From Undaria pinnatifida (Eukaryota > Sar > Phaeophyceae > Laminariales > Alariaceae): 64,000 bases of DNA. Position numbers and translations under genes: made by a program. Location of the stretch: assembly GCA_012845835.1 (NCBI GenBank), contig JABAKD010000022.1, positions 3,802,444 through 3,866,443 on the forward strand. Direction: 5' to 3'. Below, piece after piece: positions 44,782 through 54,717 of the stretch (position 1 is its first letter; each line of letters opens with the position of its first letter). The notes beneath the pieces were generated by a model. The model was not told the DNA's origin. It made no database searches and saw only the letters and a program-made list of their open reading frames with translations.

Positions 44782-45239
44782 TATTACGGAAGGGGAGGCT
44801 AGGGATAGAGGCGGATCCGATGTCTATGTGGGTCTGAGTGGTCTCTAGCCATTCATGCGGCAGGACCCTAGGTCTTGTGTGCATTGTACAGAGAGGAAGG
44901 TGCCAGAGGGACCCAGCCTACAAAGCACTGCTACCGACCTGATGATAGCAGCCTCCCGATCGGTACCGAGTTCGGTGGTTGAGCCTGAACAGCGGTAGTG
45001 TAAGCCTTGAAGGTGGCTTGTGAGAAGGAGTAGAAGGTCTCCGGTCGTGGATACGGTATTCGCATTATGGATTATTGCTAACTCAGGGCAAGCAAAGGAG
45101 TACCAGAGCAGAGGGAGGCGAGGAACCAGTCCCTCCCCGACGGGGACCCTGCAAGACGGACCATACTGCTAGTACCTATTGGGACTAACGCATTCCCAAA
45201 AGTGCAACTCCTATCAACCGTAACAATGTAACCGTAACA
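44782..45239 (-). repeat. LTR (5') of the LARD-like element
   Basis: 458 bp, identical by eye to the left LTR. The primer-binding site TGGTGTCCAATCC lies immediately next to it on the minus strand. Confidence 0.9.
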
Positions 45240-45356
45240 AACATGTGAAGTACATTTGTATTCCTGAAAGACGAAGAGCACGCATTTAGGCATAGTTCTC
45301 AAAAAATGATGCTGGTATAATAAACCACAACTTAACGTTCTATAAAGAACGTGCTG

Positions 45357-45909
45357 TCAACATTGCTTCCGAAGGAGCATGCAGGCTTGCTTGGACTCTT
45401 CCTCCTCAGCGGAGGTACCCAGCACCTTGCACTCTTGTTTTTTGTCGATGATCTTGTGGATCTGTCCACAAACGTTGAAGCATGGCGGGAGGACGTCGAT
45501 AAGTATGTGTAAAAAAGTATTCGTACTTCTCTCCAGCAGACGTCGTAACCATCCAAATTATTGGAGCTCCTTTCGTTGTTAGTAATTGTTGTGGTATTGT
45601 TGTACTTGTTCTTGGTACCTGTACTCGGAAAAAGAGCCGCACTTCATAGACTATATCCGCACGCCATCCCCTAGTCTTGAGCAAGAGACATGGATGTCTC
45701 GAATCGTGACACACAGGACGCAAGATAAGAGTAGAACGTACCTCGATGTCGAACGCCCTCGTGGCACCGTGGGAATGGAATGCGGGATGTATATCGAGCA
45801 AGTGGTCGCCTGCCTTCTTCAGGAGGTCACCGACCTTGATGTCGCCGGTGCACTTCGTGTTTATGTCCTCGCCGACTTGGCGGCCCTCGGCGGCTGCTTC
45901 GCAGGGCTT
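45357..45909 (-). CDS. possible two-exon 3' end of an unrecognised gene
   Basis: Exon 45742-45909 (56 codons) is bounded by a good acceptor (TTGTCGTTTGCAG) and donor (GTACGT). Exon 45357-45530 (57 codons plus TGA) can follow in phase after a GGAG acceptor. The joined product would hold K/D/E-rich stretches (VGDLLKKAGDHLLDIHPAF), a hydrophobic stretch (FLHILIDVLPPCFNVCG) and six cysteines, ending MLLRKQC. No family is recognised. The acceptor of the last exon is weak, and an alternative frame is also open there. Earlier exons were not identified. The stop lies only about 115 bp from the LARD-like insertion. Confidence 0.4.
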
Positions 45910-46399
45910 CTGCAAACGACAACAACGGATGGGAATACCTTGCGTTCAGTGAATGTTCAAAATAGTAAGGCCACGTAGCTGTCGTCGATTTCCAAAGTTT
46001 GAAAGGAAGTCGTACAATTTAACACTGTTGTAATGAAAGCGGTCGTTTATGGGCAAAGCCCTGCCTGGTACCACAACGTTGCTAACACCTATGAAACCAC
46101 CACTGGGACAGGAACGAACGGGATTCACAGTCGCAACTGGTAAGCGTAAGCCCCGGTATACTGCTATATAAGGCCTACCGGCGGAATACCGACAACGAAG
46201 GGTAAGAGACAGTACCTGCTGTATATATTGTTCGGTACTACTCTATTACTGCTGCTATCAACACTATTACGACCGACGTGTACTGCGATTCCTGAAGAGG
46301 TTGCGCACCCTACTTGTACTCGTTAATACAAAGAGTTCATGTGGTTGTATGAAAAATGAGTAACAGTAGTAGTACACCGCGTCACTACATGAACAACTC

Positions 46400-46930
46400 G
46401 CTAACCCCAATCACGGGACTGCTCTCCAGCATCACCCAGGTTAACTTCAGCTTCTGTTTACTGCTATATATCAACCTTCAGTGTGTACTGCGACTGGTGC
46501 TGAGGTATCATGCTGCTGTGTTATTTATCACTGCATGGACCATTTTTACAACCCTGGCTGACCCCCGTGATGAGACTTGCCCGTTTTCATTGCGTCTTAC
46601 ATGTATAGATACCACGTAGTCGTAGTCGTACATCCAAAACGTGTGTTTATATCACAGCACAAAGAGTCACGGCATGGACCACTTGTCCAACACCCGCTTA
46701 CCCCGATGACGGGACTGCCCCGTCCTCGTAGTCGTACATACATGAAGTGTGTTTGGCTGTACGTATGAAAAAGAAATCGCATCACACAGCGTCACTGCAT
46801 AGGTCTACTCGTAGGCCTGAGTACTTGTACAATTCCCGCTTATACCCCGATGAGTGGACTGCCCCGTACACGTACTCGTACATGCAAAAGTGTGTTTGTA
46901 CGCATGAAAAAGAAATCACAGCACACAACT
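46400..46930. repeat. tandem repeat, about 143-bp period
   Basis: The word CCCCGATGA(C/G)GGGACTGCCCCG, followed by CGTACTCGTACAT-like sequence, GTGTGTTT and TATGAAAAAGAAATC, recurs at about 46410, 46565, 46702 and 46845 with divergence. Confidence 0.75.
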
Positions 46931-47100
46931 ATAGCGTAAGCTGTCCCTATCAGTGGTCTTCGTTACAACCGTAGTATAGTAGCTGACAGCAAACATCAAA
47001 TTCCAACACGAAGAAATGAAACTCACGTTTCGCCAAGCTCTCAGCTCCTTCGTTAGGGACGCCGATCGAAGGTGAATCACAGGTGTCCGCGTCACACCAG

Positions 47101-47403
47101 TCACACACACGAGGGTTGTCGCCGCTTCCCCAGTGCTTGAAAAGCTTGGCACGTGGAAGGCTCGTCACTCCTGCAGGTGTCGCAGACAGCGTACTGGGAA
47201 CTCCTGTTTTTCCTATTTCGTGCGATGAGGAAGCCGTCACAACCCTTGCTCGGGCACGGCCAATCAGGATTGCCAGAAGAAGCTGAGTACCGTTCTTGCC
47301 CGACCAGCTTCCACATGCCTGATCCTGAACCTCCACCACCCCCACTGTTGGCGGAGCCTCCTCCCGCACTAGCCTTGGTCCGCTTCGCAAATTTCAACTT
47401 CAA
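47101..47403 (-). CDS. ORF with cysteine pairs, possible zinc finger
   Basis: One hundred residues with a glycine/serine-rich segment (ASAGGGSANSGGGGGSGSG) and then DWPCPSKGCDGFLIARN...AVCDTC. The W-x-C...C...N...C-x2-C spacing recalls a RanBP2-type or other small zinc finger. A second cysteine cluster (VCDWCDADTC) lies just downstream in another frame, so an intron or frame break is possible. Upstream, in-frame stops appear at once. It could be an exon of a larger gene or a transposon Gag piece. Confidence 0.35.
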   Translation of the reverse strand: MKLKFAKRTKASAGGGSANSGGGGGSGSGMWKLVGQERYSASSGNPDWPCPSKGCDGFLIARNRKNRSSQYAVCDTCRSDEPSTCQAFQALGKRRQPSCV

Positions 47404-47455
47404 ATTGTTATTGCCGATCCGGCAAATTTCAAATTCAAATTGTTTGCAGCCGTCA
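47385..47455. repeat. short tandem repeat
   Basis: CAAATTTCAA(C/A)TTCAAATTGTT occurs twice with GCCGATCCGG between. Confidence 0.6.
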
Positions 47456-47919
47456 ACGGCAATTCCCTCTCAACCGCCAGCAATCGGCCAACTTCAAAAG
47501 TAAAAGTACAAAAAAGAAGTTGCTGAAAAAGCAAAATAAAAATATCAGAGAGCAAGCAGTAAAGATCAGAGAATGAGAGCTAAGTAAGTAAGAATGAGAC
47601 TAGGGAAAGCAAGGAAGGCAAGGAACTTCGGGACGGTTCTTTTCCCCAGCAACTAATTTTCTTTTCGGCAATTACGGGCTGAGAAGGGCTGAGAGGGGGG
47701 AGGATATGCCGAGCGAGACGTCCGACGGGGGCGAGGTCTAGGTATATAGTTTTATGGTGTCGGACAGGAATAATACTGTGGATATAGTCTATGCTCTAAC
47801 ATTTATGTTATTGTTTTACTTTCGCACCACGTAGGTTTGTATATACTTTGAGTATATGGTTATTATGTACGTATACTTATCCCTGGTGGTTGTCGGTGAG
47901 GGTGGTGGAGGTCATGGTA

Positions 47920-48167
47920 TGTTCCACATCGAAGGGGAACGGATTGACTGGCGGTCAACGTGTGGATACCAGTCCCTATTCCCTAGATTGTACCGCCTCC
48001 TTATTATCATTATAATACTTCAAGATCATCCTGGCTCCTCGAGGCAGACTCTGAGGTGTTTCCTCTTTGTTGACCCTCGAGGGTGCGGTTGCGCACATAA
48101 CCCACCTCGGTGTGTATCCACACCTCCCTCTGAGAAAGAAAACCTGCGAAGGGACTACCGTCTCACA
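47920..48167 (+). mobile_element. LTR with primer site and gag start, plus strand
   Basis: A candidate LTR runs from TGTTCCACATCG to CCGTCTCACA, followed after two bases by TGGCGTCGAGGCAG, a plausible primer-binding site. At 48271 an ATG opens a frame (MADGTDPPGPGDG, then a long acidic run) that could be the start of a gag. The frame is cut at about 48437 by a SINE-A copy. No matching second LTR was found. The left boundary is uncertain. Confidence 0.45.
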
Positions 48168-48436
48168 ATTGGCGTCGAGGCAGTGAAGCTTGATCGGTGC
48201 TAGAAACCCCACCGAAAGAGCGGGTAAGCTTCAATTAAAAAAAAACCCGCACGTTTGTCCCGCTTGCCATATGGCAGACGGGACAGACCCCCCTGGTCCC
48301 GGGGATGGTCGTACGGACCCAAACATCCTTCCCCCACGTCTGGAGGGAGGTGGCCTTCCCTCACGTCCTGAGGAAGGCTATTCGAATCGAGACCAGGAGG
48401 AGGAGGAGGAAGAGGTAGAAGAAGAAACCTGCTCGA

Positions 48437-48752
48437 ATTATTTATTTATTTTTCACAACACATCTGCCTTCCAGCTTCTGGACAACCCGTGGTCACAGGT
48501 GTCGTCCCTTCTCCCCCCAAGTTCTTGCCTTGAAGTTTATCGCGCATAGGGTTCAGCAATCCCACTGCTCGTCGATTTTCCATCGAGTGTTAGCTAACTC
48601 ACGCTCTTGCGCTTTCCGCAAGTCAATTTGTGCACAAGAAAAGTCCCCACGAATTTATACAAGTGAGTACGTATGCACTAGGCGGGATTCGAACTCACGA
48701 AACTGACCTATACCAGGCTCGAGGATAACCTGACACGCCACCGAGGCGGTCG
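48437..48752 (-). mobile_element. SINE family A, full length
   Basis: Reverse copy of the 7261 element: T-rich end at 48437-48453, body with CTTTCCGCAAGTCAATTTGT, B-box complement GGGATTCGAACTC and head ending GCGGTCGG. It is inserted in the acidic coding run of the upstream gag-like frame. Confidence 0.9.
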
Positions 48753-49568
48753 GCATAATATGTGGATGCTATTACTAGGATCGACCATATTATTATGGAA
48801 CGTAAAGATAAGTAGTGGTTACCTTGTATATACCACCGTAGGAGCCAGGGAGGGGGGACGAGCCCCCTTCTTAGAGACTGTCACGGGTGGGTGTGCCCCA
48901 TACCCAACCACAGCAGCTGTTTGTTGTTGTTTTGGTGAACATACCTAAATATAACAGGATGCCAGTCGTTGTTTTGTTTTTTTGGTTGCTGCCATCTCCA
49001 TATGATATGAAAAGAGCGGCGCGAAAGAGTAAGCCAACGGGTTAACGTACACATACTTCATGTGGGTTTAGTATATATTAATAGTAGCTTTTGGTGATCA
49101 GGGGAATGAGCTACCAGTACAGTTAAGTGTTATAGAAAAGCATCATTCAGCATCACAGGTCGTGCTATACATGTAACCCACGTGATCGTGGTGGTTGTGG
49201 TTGTTGTTGTTCGTCTTGGTGGGGGCGAGAGGAGGGGGGCTTGTGATTCCTGCTGTTGATATAAAACTTGTTATCTGACGGGAAACAATACATACATTAT
49301 TTTACTACCGTTACCTTTTTCGTTTCATTTTTTTTTCGTAAAAGTGACCACAAAAAAAAGCCCACGAAACCACAACGCCGGCATATCCTCAGACGTACGC
49401 AGAGCCACATCAGCTTTTCACGTTCGGCGCCTCTAATCCTTTACCCAATGACGACTAAGAAGTGGGCGAAAACATGTTCGGTCGGAAATGTTTTTGACGA
49501 TTTCTCGACGAAAAAAAAAGAATCCCATCCTAAAGAAAAAATCCATCCTAAACTTTTATCATACCCTG
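48753..49568. other. non-coding stretch
   Basis: No gene is recognised; the copia gag-protease frame starts beyond it on the minus strand. Confidence 0.45.
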
Positions 49569-51167
49569 TTAGTGGCTGGATGCGCCGGTGTCCACGGTCA
49601 TGTTGAAGCGAACCGGCTCGGGGTTGGTGTGGGACGCGAGAAACGAGAAGCCCACGCCGGATGGAGGGATGAAAAGGGCTGTCGCGGAACCCGGCGGATA
49701 CTGTCCAGCAGGGTTGTATGCGTCGACCATGGTGGTAGAGGACGGGGCGGGAACCCTTTGGCCAAAGTTGGCCTGCTGATGATTTCCGTAGTCGTAGTTG
49801 CCGTTGTTGTGGTTGCCTCCGTTGTAGTTGCCGTTGTTGTGGTTTCCTCCGTTGTAGTTGCCGTTGTTGTGGTTCTCTCTCCGTTGTAGTTGCCGTTGTT
49901 GTGGTTCTCTCTCCGTTGTAGTTGCCGTTATTGTGGTTGCCTCCGTTGTAATTGCCGTTGTTGTGGTTTCGACGGTGCTGCTGTCCGCCTTGGTTGCGGC
50001 GGCGCCCGTTGTTGTTCTTGCGTTGTCCTTGTCCAAGGTGACGTCCTTGCTGGTGGCGACCGTTGCCGCCGCCGTTGTTTTGCTGTTGCTCACGGCAGTT
50101 GGAATTGTCGTATCGAAATGTTTTGTGGAGAGTGCACCAGTCGCCGTTCCTGCCGCCGGGAGTTTCCCGCCGGCTTCTTGTTCTTCTTAAAACAGTTACT
50201 TTCTTCGTGGTCTTTTTGCAAAAGGTACAGAATTTCGCAGAAGATGCCGCCATTGCAGAGGAGCCGACCTTCCTCTTCTACGCGATTGGTGTGCATGTTG
50301 CGCATGACGATCATAGCTTCTTCAAGATTGAAATCTTCTTGGGATTCGGATTGGTACTTGACTCGATCATAGAACGGTGGAAGCTGACCCAAAATGATGG
50401 TCAGAACGTCATCATCACCGATGGCTTCGCCCAGAAGCGCTAGCTCGTTCCTCTTTTCATCCAAGCTAAGAAAAAACTCTTTAGGATCTTCATCTTCCTC
50501 CATAGCCATCGCTCGGAATTTCTTGACCAAAATATCATTTCGAACTCGCGCGTGGTTTTAGCATTTTGCGACAAGACCACGCCACGCAGCGATACCGTTG
50601 GACAGAATACCTGGCTTTTCCCGGAACTTGTTGACGAAAATCAGAGGAGCGCCGGTAGTGGCATGTAGAGGAAGTCAGCCAGGAACGTGTTGTCACGGTG
50701 CCAGCCGCGAATGTCGTCCAGGTTGCTGATGCTGTTGTCGTCCGTCCACAGAACAGAAGAGGAAACGTTGACAGGAACTGAAGCAGTCGCAGTCGTAGTG
50801 GTCGCTGTAGCCGGCCCAATGACCGTCTCCGGTTGAGCAGCCGCGTCAGCGGGCTGAACGAAAAGCTGCTGCCGCACAGGCTGCGGTCGAGCGGACTGGG
50901 TAGGGGGAGATGGCTGTGTAGAAGGTTCGTCAGTACTATCCCCCTCAGCTTCGCCGCCTGTGCCGGTGCCGCTCTTGCCGCTGCCGCCCGTATAATTGTA
51001 CCAAACGTCTGTGCGGTTGTAGACTGCGGTTCCGCAGCAGGGTCGCGCGATGTAGTCCGCGTGGGAAGGGGGGCGCGAAAAGGTGGACAGCCGCGCTTTG
51101 CACGCGGTTTGGGCTCCGGACACGGACGACCGTCAATAATAATGTGGAAGACTTCAGCACGGCGCAT
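49569..51167 (-). pseudogene. gag: truncated Ty1/copia Gag-protease
   Basis: On the minus strand, after a Ser/Thr/Pro-rich N-terminal region, the frame 50090-50530 reads ILVKKFRAMAMEEDEDPKEF then LSLDEKRNELALLGEAI and DVLTIILGQLPPFYD, the typical copia Gag (UBN2-like) region. A CCHC-like knuckle (CTFCKKDHEESNC) follows at about 50200, across a frame shift. Then comes an Asn/Gly-rich repeat, and the protease starts MTVDTGASSH at about 49570-49600 before a stop. RT, integrase and RNase H are absent. Two or more frame breaks are present. Confidence 0.85.
49795..49975 (-). repeat. NHNNGNYNGG coding repeat
   Basis: Six or so 30-bp units within the copia Gag C-terminal region (plus strand GTTGTGGTTGCCTCCGTTGT-like). 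The long Asn/Gly tract may bind RNA; this is inference. Confidence 0.85.
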
Positions 51168-54100
51168 GCTGATGGTACCCAGAGCGTCGGACGAATGTAG
51201 TCGGCGTTAGAAACCGATGCAGAGGCTGACGACTTGGGAAGTACGTGCCTGTACTCCGACGAAGGTTGCTGCAGAACGTGTCGGGCTTGGGTGCGGTGGG
51301 CGCGTCGATGTAGAACATGTCGAAACTGATGGACTCCTCGAAGAACAACGTTCGAAGATCGTGCATGGAATTCGAACAGAATATCATCTATCTGGAGATG
51401 GTGTCTCGGCTGAACGTGGAGAGAGTGGCATGCTGAACGTGTAGGACTCGGCGAACGTGTCGAACGTGCAGAACGTGAATCAGGAGATCATGAGCCTTGA
51501 TGAACTCGATCGAGGTCCTCCTCACGATGTCCTGGAGAAGGAGTCCTGGCCAGCGGTTTCTCGAGGACGTGCGGTGTTCGGCTTGGTTTTACCGGTCGGA
51601 CGAATGTAGACGCTGTGGCTCCCCCAGCTGCCTCGCTGTGTGGAAACGAGAGCTAATAACCTGTTCGGATGTAAACCTGTGTAGGTTGTATCCCTGGCAC
51701 TAGTCACTGCGTATGGAACAGTGTGGGTGCAGAGGCTCCCAGAGTGATCGTGAAATCACTTGGATATAGGTTGAAACAGAAGATGGTTTGGATTGGCGCT
51801 CAGGTGGCCGAAAGGTAGAATCAGATGAGGAGTGAGCAGGTGGGGGGCGAGCACCACAGGGGTGAGCCCTCCGGCCTATCACGGGAAACGTCACACTCGG
51901 GCTATTGCTATTCATCCGATAACCGGATAGTCCGATGGTATCACAATATCCTAGAATATCCTAGTGGATGTATACTGCTAAGTGTATAGCCTATGGCTAT
52001 GCTTTAACCCGTACCAGGTAGGTGTGTACAACCTTCCGGTCACTCAATACAATTGGCCGAAGATTATTCCAGTAATATTTACTGGGTTCCTATAGCTTAG
52101 GGCCAAGTATGGTAGCCTACAGCAATACCAATACTGATGACTGAACATTGGATACTCCAACATCCATGTTGCTACTGAGTCATTGGTGGCGCTGTAGAAA
52201 ATACTTCCTGGCAATTAATTGGCTGATTTTCCCTGGCTTGGGAGACCTCGCCGGCAAGCTCGTCTACAGTTTCAAATAAGACCCCCTGCCGAAGGTACCT
52301 TAAGCACAGCACTAAGCACCAGGACCTGCACATGTTTGTATGAAGCCGCGATGACGTCAAGGATTGCACCAGCGTGTTGCGGTTGTTGTTACGTCCATGC
52401 GTCTAACTTCGAGCTACCACAGCAGTGATTGATAATGTACTTCTGAGCGGGGTTGTTTTTTGCCTCCCCCTTTTGAGGAAAAACAGAAATATTTTTTGGA
52501 ACTCCCGTTTCGAGCAGGTTTCAAGTTTTGGCACCGTTTTTGGTCGAGCTGTCGAGAGGGGTGGAAAGGGCTGGCGAACCGCTGATGATATCCATCTATG
52601 CTTGCACTATCCTGTTGGGCTCGGAGAGGCCGATCCTCAAAGCCAACCCATGTAATTTTTTGTTGGCGCAATGTCGAGAAATCCTTTATACTGCGAACGC
52701 AATGAACGGATCAGTGGTGCATGTGGTGCAGCACCTGGGTGGGGGCATGTCGGTTCTCCCGACCCCGATTTCGTCTCACACCCCCCACCTCTGATGCCGA
52801 AACTAGGCCGAGGCCGACATATGTGCTAGCTAGGCTGTCAAGGCACGCAAATATGTCGCGATGCTGCCGCTGTCGCCGGAGAACGGGTTTTGAGATTCAA
52901 TCGATCAAGGGGTACCCCTGGTTTTGATTTTTGTGCTTCATAAAAAGTGGGCTTCACCAAAATCATTTCCGTTTGGGAGACTCCAGGCTGAAGCCTGAAG
53001 AAAAAACGGTGGAGACATACGACGTGAATAGCTTGAAATTGTGTTCATCAGAAGAAAATTGGGGTCTTCTGGCGGAAAGAGGCACCTTCAACGGGCAGGG
53101 CACTCGCGAACCTCACCACTTGGCACCGGCCGATTGTGGTTGTATTAGCCATCCAGCGTGGCCAAGATGTGAGAGTTCGTCGTTCCGGATTGTTTGAGGG
53201 AAACAAATGCGATACTCAAGCACATCGTGAGATGGTCAATGCTTACCTCACAAACGACCAGGAAAAAATCTCGAAACCGTCAGATACGCACGGACAAAAA
53301 GTGGACAAAAACTTCCGTCGTAAGAGCGCACCGGAAACTCCTAGTAACACAAGCTTGCGGCGAGGGAAGACAACAATATCTGGAGGACCCAGATAATGGG
53401 CAGTCCACGCCTCGTCATTACCACACTCGTCGGTCGACAATGTCGTGCGAGTGAGCCTGCCGCAGAGTACAGTGTGGCCAAAACCAGGTGCTGGGTGGAT
53501 GTGGAGTAGACAAGAAACGGCGAATCCGACTGACAGCTAGCCACGTTCGCTTTATTGGCGAACATGTGGAACCTTGCGATTGACGAAACCTGTTCTTGAT
53601 CAGACATAGAAATACCCACCGAATGCACCTGTTTGGGCAACTGCCCCGTAATTTACCCAATACTACCCTACTGTACTGTTGTAGTATAAATCAATCACGT
53701 TGAAGTATTTTCTGGGCGATACTGCCAGGGTGTTGAAAATTAAACTCAAAAAGAAAACCATGTTTTCGAGTTTGCCAACTAACGGGGAGGTATGCAGACA
53801 ACTGGCCTCAATCCATCCTTACAATCCACATACCGCGGCCCCACCGCAAATTACCTAGAGGTCATCAGCAGAAAAGTCAAAGGACCAAGAGGCGCAAAGG
53901 GAGATTTGTCCTCAAGCCAACGAACCACTTTTAACTACCCATCACGTTCGAATATCTCATTCCAGGTACGGCACAAAGCGAAGGCAGGAGCTATCTAAGC
54001 GGCATACAACACACGGTTGCGTACGTATAAAGCCCTTCGTCTGGAAAGGAAGAAACTACTGTAACTGCGACAACTCCTTCGCCTTTCATGGTCACCAATT

Positions 54101-54717
54101 GACCCCACGATATCGAAGTTAGACACGCACGTGATTAAAATTATTGAGGATCGAATCAAAACGAAGCGTCAGAGCGACATACGCCATTAGAGTCCTATTT
54201 AAAGCCCCCCGTACGGTCAGTCATCTCGAGTGATCCTGTCGCGCAATGCCACACTTCTGAAAAAACAAGACAGACCAACGTGGTTGCACCGACTACTTCC
54301 GTAAAACGCGACCCTTATAAATGAAAGTCCTACATGGTTCACCCCACCCGTGACAGGCATGTGAGTGCAGTACGCCTGTGACAAAGGTTCCGCGGCGAAA
54401 GTTACTGTGCGCTCTAAAGGAGAACGCCCACGCCAGTCACCATCTATCACTAGCCTTTGTCTCTGGCTCGGAAGGGCGGTTCGCAGCCGCTCTCACTTCC
54501 TGGACTTTAGCTTCGGCCTGCGCGTTAAGGTTACAGACGCAGTACGTAAAAAAAGTGAGAACCGCGGCAATGGTTGAGTGATATGCGCCACGCCAATAAA
54601 GAGACGTCCCGATTCGTATCACAGGCAGTGCAAGTCCACCACTTCCTACCACGCGACAAAAAAAACTACTCAACATTGTCAATGGCACGCGCGGGTATGC
54701 AACTTGTTGTGCGCGTT
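51168..54717. other. gene-poor stretch
   Basis: At 51240-51480 the word GAACGTG(T/G) recurs about seven times. Short plus-strand frames at 52528-52794 and 53136-53396 have mixed composition but no recognisable motif. The downstream end of the kinase gene marks the right boundary. Confidence 0.4.

Larger units (their letters stand above)
37884..45239 (-). mobile_element. recent non-autonomous LTR retrotransposon (LARD-like)
   Basis: Two 458-bp LTRs (37884-38341 and 44782-45239) that look identical enclose 6.4 kb with almost no coding capacity. On the minus strand the LTR begins TGTTACGG and ends CCGTAATA. TGGTGTCCAATCCGAGACC directly follows the 5' LTR (primer-binding site), and AATGGGGGGA directly precedes the 3' LTR (polypurine tract). 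The insertion is flanked by AACA on both sides (37880-37883 and 45240-45243). The one coding scrap is a copia-type RNase H tail at 40819-41040. Identical LTRs with a non-coding interior suggest recent movement using enzymes supplied by another element. Confidence 0.85.

Noticed and set aside
52528-53396. possible coding exons on the plus strand
   Set aside because: Short frames of plausible composition, but no family motif or consistent splice pattern.
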